From positions 8,122,001 to 8,186,000 of the forward strand of contig AP026544.2 in assembly GCA_026075535.2 (NCBI GenBank): a stretch of DNA of 64,000 bases, read 5' to 3'. Under the pieces are notes generated by a model. The model saw only the letters and a list, made by a program, of their open reading frames with translations. It did not search any database and was not told where the DNA came from. Source of the stretch: Tricholoma matsutake (taxonomy: Eukaryota; Basidiomycota; Agaricomycetes; Agaricales; Tricholomataceae). A program made the position numbers and the translations under genes. Below are positions 53,474 through 64,000 of the stretch, in pieces. Numbering within the stretch: position 1 is the first letter of the stretch; every line of letters begins with the position of its first letter.

Positions 53474-54341
53474 TCATGGATCATCCTCAAATTGTAGTGA
53501 CTCCAGATCAATGACTGACATCTCCGAAATTAGTGTGGAGAGCTGATGTGCCTGATCACCAAATGTAGTGTCATCAAGTGATGCCTTGACCTGCTGATCA
53601 TGATCGATCAATGACATATTAGGTCCAATAACAGTATGGAGGTCATCTAAGAGTTTTCTCTGTTCCGTGCAAGTTGCCTTGACCTGTTCAGCCAACTTTT
53701 TGGATTCCTGTACAGCTTTTTCAAGCCTGGTCACTGCTGGTCCTCCACCAGGATGCTTATCAGTGGGTATTGGTATTCTGGATGATCGATGCATGACTGG
53801 TAGGTGAAGTAGGTGGGTCTGGAATAGGGTCCTGGGTAGATACATGGGTGGTGATGAAGTCATTGTCAACATCATCAATGATAGGTGTACAGTCATGGAT
53901 CAGTGGGCCTTCAGCTGGCTCTGCTGGATATGGATCTAACAGGGGTCATGATGGAATAGGTGTATGACCATCATGGGTCTCAATGAACTTGACATGATAT
54001 GAGCTATAAATTTTCTGCATCTCTCAGTGATAGCACTGATATGCTTTTGATTTTAGTTCATATCCAATTAGGATGCACTCTATAGATCATTCATAGATCT
54101 TGGGGTTATGTTGATTCTGAATAAAAATGTATGCCTTGCATCCAATTTCCCTCATATAGGAGTAGTCTGGTTTGTGTTCATGCCATTTCTCCCAAGGTGT
54201 GATACCATTGAGTGAGCGGGTTGTAGTTTTTGCATGTAGGTGAGCTGCCATCAGGTATAACTCATCCCAGAGGTACGTGGGTAAGTTTGCATAGAGGCAC
54301 ATAGTGCATGCCTTTCCCATCAACATTCTGTGCATGCATTC
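53474..54341 (-). pseudogene. L integrase C-terminal part and linker
   Basis: MHRMLMGKACTMCLYANLPT and YLWDELYLMAAHLHAKTTTR continue the integrase, then GCKAYIFIQNQHNPKIYE. The linker (53896-53474) contains RSSRIPIPTDKHPGGGPAVT. The catalytic-Glu region is cut by M. Confidence 0.85.
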
Positions 54342-54349
54342 AACATGTC

Positions 54350-55755
54350 TAGTGTTTAAAAGTCCAGTTCATGCAACCACAAAAAACTGCCAACCAAACC
54401 AAACTGAACTGGCAGTCCGGTCTTTTTATCAGTTGCAGTTGCCCTAAATCTTAAGAGTGGTTGGTTGCAGTCTTAGATATTGAAAGTTTATATAAATCAA
54501 TGAAAACCAGTTTCAGTCAGTTGCAACCAGTTTATTTACGTGTAGTATATACCAATCTATATCTATAGTACAAAGTAATATAATAAGTTGATAACTAATA
54601 ATGGGGCATGCCCAAGTTAAAAAGATCATGAAAAGCATGGGTTTATATACCCTGTAGGTGCATGGACCATTTGGTCATGTTTGCACCCAAATGGAAAAGT
54701 GGTGCCACTTGCAAACACCACTCCCACGACCAGTGACAACATCAATGATGACAGTGCCTGCAAGCCACTGCTCATAGGGCAAGTTGGAGTTGCTGACAAT
54801 GACAATGGTGGACACGGAGACCAAATGCACAGTGGCCCAAATGACGACTAGTGTTGTTTGGGCTACAGATATGTTTTTCTTTCTATCTGTTCAATAACTA
54901 TCATTTTCATTTTCATTTTTAGGTTCTTTCTTTACTTTGACAATGTCACAGTTACCACAACACAGCACCACCACCCAGCCTGCGAGCCACTGCTTGCAGG
55001 GGGCGATGGGGGTGCTGACAGACAATGACAGGGAACAACAACAATAATGATGATGACCAATGAGGACCCAGCCCTCCCATGCCCTCAACCCAACACCTGA
55101 CATCCACAACAATGGGAATGCCAATGCCAATGGCCACTACCGACACTGCCAATGCCAATGCCAATGCCACCAACGACAATGCTGCCACTGCCACCACAAA
55201 CTGCAACCCCAAACATCAATGACAGATGCCAATGACAAATACCAAACAAACAACAAATACCAAACACCAATGCCAACAACATGGCATGCCACTGCCACAT
55301 CACCACCAGCTAACAACATGGCATGTCACCACCGCATGATGCTGCTGAATGATGCCCACAGCAATGGCAGGTGGTGATGACAGATGATGACCAGGCTGGA
55401 TGGCAAACTCAACAACCCTGAACGGGTTTTTTTCTCTCATTTTGTGCTAACAGGCTGCCCCTCCCTTCCTTTGCATCCTGCAAGGTAGAATTTTTTTGTT
55501 TGTTTATTATTCCACATGTCTGCTCACAGGCATCTGCCTGCGAGGGGCATTATCTTAGTATAGAATAGTAGTATTATTATGTATATAAAGTTGGTTTAGA
55601 CTGATGCGAGTCAGTTGACGACTGGACCACAATGAACTGGTTTCCTGGGGTCCAGTCCAGTTTTACATACATTTTGAATGTAGTCAAACCAGTCTCGGTC
55701 CTGGTTCACTCCAAAAATGGAAAAAAACTAGACCTAACCAGACTTTAAAACACTA
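54350..55755 (+). mobile_element. hAT-like non-autonomous element M (1406 bp)
   Basis: Ends TAGTGTTTAAAAGTCCAG and, reversed, TAGTGTTTTAAAGTCTGG, with 8-bp duplications AACATGTC (54342-54349) and AACACGTC (55756-55763) differing by one transition. K shows the uninterrupted integrase sequence at this place. Ends rich in AACTGG/CCAGTT words. A TGCCAA minisatellite lies at 55110-55185. Carries the intron cassette on the plus strand. No transposase. Confidence 0.85.
54760..55010 (+). pseudogene. Intron cassette in M
   Basis: Plus strand: CKPLLIGQVGVADNDNGGHG, then SGPNDD with a TAG in the hairpin region (54835-54863), an intron-like segment 54869-54922 whose donor is ATATGT instead of GTATGT, acceptor TTTTTAG, then a second motif CEPLLAGG (about 54982-55003). 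Same order as N and O. Confidence 0.6.
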
Positions 55756-55763
55756 AACACGTC

Positions 55764-56127
55764 CAATGTGGGCAGAAGTATATGGTGCAGTAAATTTATG
55801 ATTTGTCCCATGTGACTGGAGCCAAGCCTCCATTTCATAGGTTTTGAGTTCACCATTATCAGTAATATATGTGCCTACTTGAAGGCCCATCTCCTTTTCC
55901 CTGGCAAGTTCCCAAGCTCTGAGTTCTTGAAATGCATCACCTTTATGTTTCAGGGGGATGGACCATGGGTGTGACATGCAATCATCAACTATATTCATGA
56001 TATACAGGTTCCTGACTCATGACTTTACAGTGTTCGGTCCAGATAAGTCTACCCAGACTTTCTCCAATTTATGCATAGCTCTGTGCCCCTTCCCCTCTGC
56101 ATGCTTCTTGGGAACAGGTGTTTGAGT
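55764..56127 (-). pseudogene. L integrase core
   Basis: MNIVDDCMSHPWSIPLKHKG carries the first Asp, TYITDNGELKTYEMEAWLQS the second, FTAPYTSAHIGRV leads to the Glu beyond M. Confidence 0.88.
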
Positions 56128-57084
56128 CTACTTTCCAAGTATGCAAGAGTCGCATTTAGGGGGTTTGAATGAGGATTGCATGGGCATACCTGTGATGGAT
56201 CCACTCCTGGCCATGTCCTGCAGTGCTTGATAGTTCGCATGCCCAAGATGATGATGCCAAGTTACGATGTTGGGGGTGTTGTGAACAGTGAGCACATGGT
56301 CCACAGTTGCGGATTGCAATGTCAGAGCATATAAGTGTTTGTTCTGGAGTAGGGTACCCCTTGCTGTGAAAGGGCCAGTGGACTGATTGGTGATCCAACA
56401 AGATGAGTCATCAAAATGAGCTATGACTTTGGAATCCCTCACAAGTGAACTGATGGAAATCAAGCATACCACCACATTTGGGACATAAAGCACATCATGT
56501 AAGATAATTGATGTGCCTCTAGCAATCCAAAGTTTGATATTTCCCATGCCAATAGCTGCAATAGACGATCCCCCCATGCCTTTAACTCCACATGAGGCAA
56601 TGGGGTGGAGGGTGATGAAATCCACCCAATCAGGAGTAAGGTGAATAGTGGTGCCAGTGTCAACATAAAATGGACAATCAGTAAGTGAGATGGTGGTATG
56701 CTGAGTTTGGTTGAGGGGAGTGACTGTGAGTGCCTCATTAGTTGGTACAGAATTCTGGACCCAGTCAACCAAAGTGGAGAACTCCTCCTCAGTCATGAGC
56801 CACCCCTTGTATTCTACCTCCTCTACTGTAGCATGGGGAAGTGGATCACTAGCAAGGCCTGCAAACTCAGCAGGAGCCACCTGGGCAGTGGAGAGGGTGC
56901 TGGAGTTGAGCATAACCATATAAGTGTGGCCAGCACTATCCTTCAAGGTAACAGGAATTTTGGGGGACAACTTTGCTGCACCATTCCTGGACCTCTTCCA
57001 TTCATATGCTAATTTGTTCACTGCTTTTGACTCCTCAATGGTCTTGCCTTCCATGTCCCCCTTTTGAGACACAGTATGGGACAA
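56128..57084 (-). CDS. L protease and pre-integrase region (open 318 codons)
   Basis: The best preserved coding block of L. Residues 1-110 are a linker with IPVTLKDSAGHTYMVML; 138-150 YVDTGTTIHLTPD contains the catalytic D-T-G; VLYVPNVVVCLISISSLVRD follows; WHHHLGHANYQALQDM and KCDSCILGK form the H-H-C-C pre-integrase zinc site. No stop over 957 bases, in contrast to K. Confidence 0.88.
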   Translation of the reverse strand: MSHTVSQKGDMEGKTIEESKAVNKLAYEWKRSRNGAAKLSPKIPVTLKDSAGHTYMVMLNSSTLSTAQVAPAEFAGLASDPLPHATVEEVEYKGWLMTEEEFSTLVDWVQNSVPTNEALTVTPLNQTQHTTISLTDCPFYVDTGTTIHLTPDWVDFITLHPIASCGVKGMGGSSIAAIGMGNIKLWIARGTSIILHDVLYVPNVVVCLISISSLVRDSKVIAHFDDSSCWITNQSTGPFTARGTLLQNKHLYALTLQSATVDHVLTVHNTPNIVTWHHHLGHANYQALQDMARSGSITGMPMQSSFKPPKCDSCILGK

Positions 57085-57843
57085 TATGACCAGGGTGCTT
57101 GCAATTACTACAAATCACTGTGGAAGTTGACCTAGGGGGTTTAGAGCTGGTGGTGAGGGCGAGGGAATGGGTGTTATGAATATGGTGATCATTCTCCTGA
57201 AGGGACTGTTGATTCTCCAGGAAGAGGCAAATGTCCTTCAAGGTGTAAGGTGCAGAAATCATCAATGCTGCTATATTGCAGGAAATGATAGAACATGCAT
57301 GAGGAAAATTTGCACTGAGGGAGTTAAGGAGTGCAATGCAGCATAGGAGATCAGGAGTAATACTCCCCATGGCAAATACCCATTCAATGAGCATACAATC
57401 TTTTCTGCTGTTTTGGGTAAGGGTGTGTCAGTCATGCATTGTATAGAGAGTGCCTGTTGTAATAAAGCAACTTGTCTGACCAGTCCTTCCTTCTGGTGTC
57501 AGGCTCGAAGGGCCTCCCACTTCTCCTGTGCAGTCTTTGAAGAATCTAGGAAGGGGCATTCAGAAGATGCCACTCTGGATGCAATGATGGTGTAGGTGAG
57601 GCGAGAGTTAGCTCTCCAGTTAAAGTGGGCTTGAGGTTCCACAGATGTTGGTTGTGGTAAGTTGCCAGTAACATAGTCAAACAGGCCATTAAGGAATAAA
57701 GTGACAGTAACATCCTTGCACCATTCTTTGTAATTGGACTGGAGTTTGTCGAGCTTTACCCCAGTAGAGTGTGTGGAGAGTCAGATGAGGGAAATAGATG
57801 GGGGATTTGATTCAAGAGAGTTTGGATCCAAGGATTCAGGCAT
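57035..57843 (-). pseudogene. L Gag with zinc knuckle
   Basis: Minus ATG 57843 (MPESLDPNSLESNPPSISL), then TGVKLDKLQSNYKEWCKDVT, QEKWEALRA, TGA, QKEGLVRQVALLQQALSIQC, and after a shift LIEWVFAMGSITPDLLCCIA. Knuckle: ICSNCKHPGHIVPYC. It overlaps the next frame slightly, as in a shifted polyprotein. Confidence 0.85.
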
Positions 57844-58068
57844 AGTAGCAGTTCTCAAGGTAAACAAAATTCAACAAGAGGAGAAAGGTAAGTGCATGAG
57901 GCAACAACAAAGAGATGGAAACATGCCAGTAAACCAGAACATGTCAAGATAAGATAAGATCGACAAAGAATTGATTGAGCATCGATCAACTGAGACAATC
58001 GCATGATTGTTAATTTGCTAGGAAGGATTTCTATCGTTACTTAAGGGTGACAAGAGTGGCCCATAACC

Positions 58069-58288
58069 TGTAGAGATCCAACCTAACTGGTACATAATGA
58101 GCACAGTTTATTGTATAGTAGACTAAGGTATCTAATCTATGGATGTAAGTATATACATATACTATAATGTTAACAATGGGGGGAATAATAAGGCTAAGGT
58201 ATAAAGGGAGAAAGAGACAAGGGGAGAGATACAATCAAAGGGGAATATTAATAGATCAAAGGGGGCACCTACAGTGCATATTCATGGT
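58069..58288 (-). repeat. 5' LTR of L, outer tip missing
   Basis: Aligns with 51623-51852 but ends at CATGGTG instead of continuing to CTCAACA. Confidence 0.88.
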
Positions 58289-58644
58289 GTTTGTGCTCTG
58301 GGTTGGACACCACCTTGCTGAGCTTTACCTTTTATTTTCATATTTTACCTGCATATATCATCATTGGACATTCATTCACTGCACATATCATTGGGCATTT
58401 TAGACATCATTTTCCTTGTTTCTTTTCATCTAGAGTTGAGATCGCAATGAGGGTGTTGCTATTGTGTAGGGGGGCACATGAAGAGGTGAGTAGACTGGAT
58501 GGCAAAAGTTGGCAACCTTGCACAACTTTTGCACTCTAAGAAACAAAATACTTCAGCAGTAATTCACTAGGCTAATAGAATGCAAGTATCTGAGTCAGTG
58601 TGACATTAATATGCAAAGGAGAGAATGGGAAACCAACCTTGAAG
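58289..58644. other. End of gene Q and unassigned sequence
   Basis: The first 27 bases complete the Q frame (CALGWTPPC, then TGA). The rest holds no recognisable gene. Confidence 0.4.
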
Positions 58645-60545
58645 CTACCCTCAGTTGTTCTCCAAATTCTGCCACTTCCCTCTGCCTCCTGTCTCTGCCA
58701 TATGCCCATCCATGTCCTTTATCTGCCTTGTATTTCTCCCCCAATCCATTGTGATACACCTTCCCCACTGCACATAAACCCCGTCCTCAATATGCTGTTC
58801 TCCTCTGCCCCCAAGTAGTCTGGGATATGGTGCAGCATGCAAGTGCTATGGGGGCACATTGATCAGTGGTTGTATGATATATGTGATCAGGTTTGATTGA
58901 GAATATTGAGGCAGTGAAGACACTTGGACATTGGGATTTGATGTGCTGAGTCTCAGTGGATTTGTACAACCAATGGTGCACATACTCTGGGGAATGCAGA
59001 GAGACAAGCAGTAGTGATTATTTCATGTGCAGAGCTGATGAAAATGCACACATCACTTTCACAGGGTATTAGCCTCTCACTTTCTGCCTTAGTACATACT
59101 CCACTGTGCTCCTCATGTCATCTAGCTGTCTTCTTTTTGCTTGTGCCCTCCATGCTCTTAGAACCAATGCACCTGTCACTCCCACCTCTGCTCTGCATAT
59201 TGAGCTATGACCAACTCCATCTGTGCTCCCACACCTGTGGCTATTTGTTCTCGATGTTCTATTAGGCAATGATTTAGAGGAGTGCTCCAAACTGGATATT
59301 CAAGAACTTTGGCAACAAATGGTGCATGAACATGCAGCAAAATTAGCAGAAATTGAAGACAGTGGACTTACTTGGGTCATGATGTAGAGCTCCCTCCCCA
59401 CTTCCTAGTAAGTCCAACCTCACATAATAAACAGTCGCTGATATCATACAGTCATACACCAGTCAGTGGGACAGTTGGGTTTTTCTCTTCACTCAGCCCT
59501 CCAAATGTCTTGGAGTTTTTTTTATACATGTAAATACATTGTAAACCCATCTTTATGAATGACCATGGACCAAGACAGCTTGGGATGCATGTATGGGATA
59601 GCTAATACATGACTGAAATATGCTAATTGTGAGTTTCCACAATGGAAAAGCCATTTTTGCTCCAGTTTTTTTAAGATCCATAAATAATTACACAATCTTA
59701 AAATACTTCAACATTAGTTTGGGCCATCTACATTGTAGATGTTGCAAACACAATATCTGACTTCACTTTGCTTTGGTCACAAAGTGTTACACCACTTGCT
59801 TTGTTTCCATTTATGGCTGATCAGACCCTTGATGTCATGTGTCCCACTGAGTGGTTTCATACTGATGGTGAGGTTTTGAGCTGATTGCTAGATCCTGCAG
59901 TGTATTCTGCAGAAAGTCATGGCAACATTGTTTCTGATATATAGTATTTATATGTATAGTGTGGGCTATCCAGCCCAATTTAGTAAAAAACCTCTAACAG
60001 ACTGTTCTGAGACACATCTTATTTTCACTGTCCCACTGAGCAGTGTATGACTGTACATCTGATATGGATACTGTTCATCACTACACTGCCTGCACTGTTG
60101 ATTTTCAAGATATACAATACATATATACAAAGAACTGCAGCAATCAAAACTATGGAACACTGGAGGGAAATATATAGGACAGGCTAGAATTGAAATTGAC
60201 TACTAGGTGTTGTATGGATTCAAATATTGTGTCAGACAGTTGCAAGAATCCTCAGCAGAGTGTTTTCTCTTGGCTATGCCTGGGCAGATGAGGGTCTAAG
60301 AACTGCGTTAAGGATAATTGAATTCCAGCAGACGGCATCGAAATAGTTACTGTTCTAGTTTTAGGATAGGATTGATTTACCATTGCAGTCCCATTGATAA
60401 TTAGGAACAGATGGCATGTGCATGTACTAGGTAAAACAACTGTGCTATGGCTATATATCTAGTACTTTGTACATATGTCTTTGTATCTCACTGGCAAGCA
60501 TGCTGACGTCCATGCCAACTGAAAGAGCATTACATAAAGGGATCC
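58645..60545 (-). repeat. Unclassified dispersed repeat G, copy 2, with MITE H
   Basis: Reverse complement of 34758-36049 apart from MITE H. Without H and one TA the length is about 1294 bases. The conserved minus frame 58981-58787 (MHHWLYKSTETQHIKSQCPS) has few differences from copy 1. The repeat probably continues to the right, since copy 1 is cut at GGATCC by F. Confidence 0.8.
59449..60053. mobile_element. MITE H (605 bp) with proven empty site
   Basis: Inverted ends CAGTCATACACCAGTCAGTG and, reversed, CAGTCATACACTGCTCAGTG, flanked by TA (59447-59448, 60054-60055). Repeat G copy 1 has CAGATGTATGATATC at this point with a single TA (about 35247), the empty target. CAGT ends and TA target fit a pogo-like family. 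Confidence 0.92.
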
Positions 60546-60645
60546 AGCTCCTGAGCTGGAAGTGCTGTTCTAGCTGGATGCTGCTGGATTCAGCACAGTG
60601 TCAGTGTCAGTGCAGCAAGTGCTAGATGGCCTGGATGAAGTAAGT

Positions 60646-61043
60646 GGGCAGGAGTTTTTTTTTCTCCAAGAGAAAATGTGGAGAAAATGTGGTAAAAATG
60701 ATCCTTTTCAGGCAGATATTTCTCCTGGAGAAAGGTGGTAAAAATATATATTTTAACCCAGAATTGATCTACATATTCCCGTCATGGAAATGTCTATTTT
60801 CCAATGCATCAAAATGTAGAGAAAACAATGAAAAAACAACTTGTTCTTCCCACATATTCTCAAGTTTTCAGTTGAGGATAAATAACATATTTCTCTCCTG
60901 GGAACTTGGCAAGGAAATGTTGCAAAAATATCTTGTTTCTTCTAAATTTTCTCCACATTTTTTTGTAGGTGAAAGGGGTTATTTCTTCCATATTTTTGCC
61001 ATATTTTGGTGCAGCAAAATTATTGCCCTGCCCCTTGTGTAAA
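60646..61043 (-). repeat. Dispersed repeat I, longer copy (possible MITE)
   Basis: 60822-61043 matches 8040-8262 in reverse. The outer words GGGCAGG at both ends (60650, reversed at 61035) may be short inverted termini. AT-rich, no gene; apparent frames in it are not conserved. Confidence 0.55.
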
Positions 61044-62219
61044 CCAAATCCCCCTTCACACTGGTGTGAAAAACTTTGTATAATACTTGTATTGTATTAC
61101 TCTATACTTAAACTGCCAATTACACACTATAGAACTTGAAAAATGGCAGGTAGTTACTGTGGTGAATCAGACCTGTCGTGTTCTCAAAATAACCATGGTA
61201 AAAAACTGGCACTGCAGTTGTGGTGTTCAAACAGATGCAGTTTTGACAGGTATGGGTGCAGTGTGGGAAAATCTTACCTGGAGTGTGGCCTGTGTTACAC
61301 CCTACTGTGTCGCCTATTGAGTTTGACTTTGTGTCGCTTGTCTTCTGGCATTGGTATGTCAGTCCCATGTCAGCCTTGAATGTGACATTCACTTGAAACC
61401 ATTGTCCTCCCAATCACTAAAGGCAATACCTGGAAAGCCATTTACTTGACATGCAGCAGATGGTTTGTCCTCCAACTATTTACATTTTGTTTGTTACTCT
61501 CACATTTCATGCAAAATATGGTGTATTGTTTCTTAGGCTGCACTTGAGTTGACAAATACAACTTTACAGTGGTAAAATGGCTGTTTGTAGTCTTTGGTGG
61601 TACACACAAGATGTGGGTCTGATTGAGGAAGAAAATTGAAACACACTTTTTGAGAGCCATCATTCATCCTCATTACAGAGCAACCTTATCCTAAACACTT
61701 TGTCATGGGTTGATCATTTGAAACCTGACATCTGTTACTTTAAGAATGTCCCAGGTGTCTAAAAATTTACCTTCAATGCTACTCAAGCTGGAAGACATTG
61801 AGTAGAGGGTGGTACTCCTATGGGAGGCCTTAAGCTGCTCATCCAGGTGCTGATTGATATGAGGTAGGATATGATTGATAGTCCAAACCCAATGAACTCA
61901 TGATTTTGTATCTCCAGTTATTAGGTGTGTTTTGCCTTGCTCCAAGGAGGCCACTATGGAATGCCTCAAGGAGGAGTGCAGTTTTTCACTGTCACTGCCA
62001 TCACTGGATATCTTTTACCCAACATGCCCCAGTCAACCCATGAATTCCCTGATTCCTGTACTCTGCAAATTAAAATTCCAGTGGATGGTTGTTCTATTAG
62101 GCCAATTTGAATGACCAATGGGACTGCTCCACATCCTTTTGTTATGATCAACAATGCCATTAGTGACTTGCCTTGGTTTGATTGGTGCAATAGAATTTCG
62201 AGAACTTGAACGCATAGTT
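61044..62219. other. Unassigned sequence, no gene recognised
   Basis: Several frames of 60 to 97 codons on both strands overlap each other; the minus frame 61413-61120 is Cys-rich (CNTGHTPGKIFPHC, CQNCIC) but unsupported. Possibly the remains of a captured or ancient element. Confidence 0.3.
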
Positions 62220-63409
62220 ATAGGCATTTGAGGACTTTGTCAAGAATAGTGTGTGAAAGTGGTATGGAGAATGTCACAAGAATAGAAATCAATATGACTT
62301 GGAAATAGAGAAGCAGTGGGGAGCAGGGGAAGGAGGAACTGCTGCTCTGGCTAGCTAGATACATGGCTGTACAGAAGAAGTAGAGGTATTGATGATGTAA
62401 CTTGAACTCTGCCACAGGTAGATATCTCAAATTTATGTGGATCACCTTTACTCAATGTCTCCCATTTACTCACCTTCATGCTGTGGTCAGCAGGCAATTG
62501 GTCATATAAGTCATTAAATAGATCTTTTATCTCCTTCCATTGCTTTTTCTCCACAAGTTTGTGGGAAACACAAAGTTCCAGTCATTTACAGATTCCTTTA
62601 TCTGCTTGCTCAGAGAGGCTGATTCATCTTGATCTGATAAAGGGCCCAATTGTGTGCTTAAATCCACATTGGACCTTTGATGTGATGGAGGCCATGATTG
62701 TGATTGCAGGACCCTTCTAGGAACAGTCAATATCAGGGTGTCTGTCACAGACATTCATTGGTCTGGTGCAAAATTCATGTCTGGCATCACACCCATGGGA
62801 GAAGTTGGATCAAACAAATGAGACATGGCAGGAGTCAGATTAGGTTCAATGTTTGTGGTGATCATTTAAACTCAACTGGGCTATTCTTTGTGTATCAACA
62901 GCTGATCCACATCATTTTGAGGCTTGTGTATCTGGATCAATGTCCATCATGCTTGGTATACTGGGCCCTGCTAGTTGAGGATCAATTTCTCCCCCAACAG
63001 CTGCAAAGTTGGTTCAATCTGCCAACATCTTCCTCTTAATCCCTTGCAGCATGTGTGGGTCCTGTCCAACTGCAATTGAGTGCCTTCACATGCTGTAGTC
63101 AAACTGCAGCTGTTCACTCAATGAACGATGACCAAACACAGGTTTCTCACTGTTGACATTTGCATCACCAGACTATCATTTGGGTAAAGTATCTGCAGAA
63201 AGGTGAATTCCCTTGTGCGATAACACAGACAAAGAGCAATTGTGGTTTGGCTCGATAGATGGCGAGTGTAACAAGTTGCAAATTTGTAAACTGTTGTCCA
63301 GAGTCCTGAGTGTTTCATGTCTGATCAGCCACTCATCTCTCTTGAGAAAAGTGTTATGAGATATGTCAGGTGGGCCAGCAGAATGGTATGTCATGACAAT
63401 GCTTGTCAT
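62220..63409 (-). pseudogene. Possible decayed unknown gene on minus strand
   Basis: Two adjacent minus frames join with one shift at about 62540: LSKQIKESVNDWNFVFPTNL then KQWKEIKDLFNDLYDQLPAD and KWETLSKGDPHKFEISTCGR. Upstream, FLKRDEWLIRHETLRTLDNS (63330) may belong to it. Composition looks protein-like, but I do not recognise a domain and cannot exclude chance. Confidence 0.3.
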
Positions 63410-63669
63410 ACTTGGCTTGGAGGTCTTTACACTCCCCCCCCCCCAATCTGATCAGACTCCACTCAGACACTCAGATAGTCCTAGGACTGTCCGAGTACTG
63501 TCCAAGGACTTTGATTGGACTTTGCTCAGACTTCTTTGGCTGAAAGTCCTGCCAAACTAAATGTCCAGTCCGAGCTGAGTCTGAGCGTCCGAGTGGAGTC
63601 CGAGTGGACCAGCACTTGTACAGTCCTAGGACTGTCCAAGTTGCTTATATAATTGACTGAAAAATCAGT

Positions 63670-63758
63670 GGCTACCACAGGGATTGAACCCTCATAGTCA
63701 CATGATAAAGTACATTTGAGGCAACAAGATAACTGTTAGACTAAAGTATCATTACAGG
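63670..63758 (-). ncRNA. tRNA-like module of P
   Basis: Minus strand A-box TTAGTCTAACAGTTA and perfect B-box GGGTTCAATCCC; points outward to the left terminus, as in O. Confidence 0.6.
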
Positions 63759-63789
63759 TAGATAGTTTTATCTCTCTATGTACCACCCC

Positions 63790-64000
63790 AGCTGTGATGA
63801 CAAATCAACACAGCCGCATCACCAACAATGATGCCAGCTCATCATCGATCATCACCAACCACCACCACCACCACTCAATGACGATGCCTCCCTCCTGCAT
63901 CCTGCTGCCGCCACTGCCCCCTGAACACCCCACAGCCATGGGCCCCATGCCAGCACACGATGAAATGGGCCCAAATGACTTTATCATCGTTTGGGCCCCA
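63790..64000 (+). pseudogene. P cassette, exon-1 homologue (partial)
   Basis: Aligns at DNA level with the first exon of O (CAGCTGTGATGACAAA, CCGCATCA, TGCCAGCTCATCA). Ends in HDEMGPNDFIIVWAP, where the last codons form the GGGCCCAAATGA hairpin at 63968-63999. Stops interrupt the N-terminal part. Confidence 0.5.

Larger units (their letters stand above)
51623..58288 (-). mobile_element. Left-facing Copia retrotransposon L with hAT-like M inside
   Basis: LTRs at 51623-51852 (3') and 58069-58288 (5'). Left flank is CTTTG (51618-51622), right flank TTTG (58289 on); the outer 5' LTR end lacks about 12 bases (TAGATCTCAACA missing), so a small deletion removed the LTR tip and one base of the duplication. 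Minus order gag, protease, integrase, RT, RNase H. Same lineage as K but clearly diverged. It interrupts gene Q. Confidence 0.9.
63430..64000 (+). mobile_element. TIR element P, left part (O family), cut by window end
   Basis: Begins CACTCCCCCCCCCC after TA (63428-63429), then an array of AGTCCTAGGACT and GAGTCCGAGTGGA words, a tRNA-like module, and the start of the cassette. Same order as the right end of O read backwards. Confidence 0.75.

Noticed and set aside
61120..61413. Cys-rich minus frame as a zinc-finger gene
   Set aside because: Spacing of Cys fits no known finger, and a plus frame of similar quality overlaps it.

Overview
The window looks like nuclear DNA of an agaricomycete (basidiomycete) fungus. 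The evidence is short 47 to 65 nt introns with CTAAC branch points, Tf2/Ty3-type Gypsy elements with chromodomains, Copia elements, a fungal DIRS/Ngaro-type tyrosine recombinase, pogo-like and hAT-like DNA transposons. I recognise no ordinary single-copy host gene. Nearly every base that can be assigned belongs to transposable elements stacked inside one another, most of them broken by stop codons that are overwhelmingly TGA (CGA to TGA, TGG to TGA), as expected from C-to-T decay in a silenced repeat island.

Layout. 1-1556: left-facing Gypsy element A (5' LTR plus an open gag, cut by the window edge), inserted into the pol of right-facing Tf2-like Gypsy B (1557-5158). B sits in a tyrosine-recombinase element (5159-7175) whose tail has paired 118-bp direct repeats and carries a solo LTR of the A/E family (6285-6992, duplication CCTAG). 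7182-7836 is a TA-flanked MITE. 8583-23572 is an old Gypsy element D, split by Tf2-like element C (9468-17678, duplication CAGAC), by a pogo-like transposon (20375-23005, duplication TA) and by left-facing Gypsy F (23573-34757). F is itself split by Copia element K (25962-31146, duplication GAATC). 34758-36049 and 58645-60545 are inverted copies of an unclassified repeat G; the second carries a 605-bp TA-flanked MITE that the first lacks. 36176-37510 is a hAT-like non-autonomous element N. 37762-46685 is Gypsy element E (duplication GCACT), which carries an internal insert in gag and a long antisense reading frame between pol and the 3' LTR. 47285-49311 and 63430 to the window end are elements O and P of one TIR family. 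49999-51622 holds a decayed unknown gene whose last codons lie across left-facing Copia element L (51623-58288); L contains hAT-like element M (54350-55755).

How they work together. The autonomous elements encode the usual Gag, protease, reverse transcriptase, RNase H and integrase set. Four things go beyond that. (1) The LTRs of B and C carry a row of hairpins with different stems but nearly the same five-base loop (AAGCC). (2) Elements B and C have extra 3' frames: a double zinc-knuckle protein in both and a small one-pass membrane protein in C. (3) Element E has an antisense frame with a coiled coil and a Cys cluster. (4) Unrelated non-autonomous elements (N, M, O, P) share a small exon-intron cassette; in O/P each visible terminus also has an outward-facing tRNA-like module.

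Limits: domain calls come from motifs read by eye; no database or folding programme was run. Boundaries supported by duplications or empty sites are firm; others are approximate.
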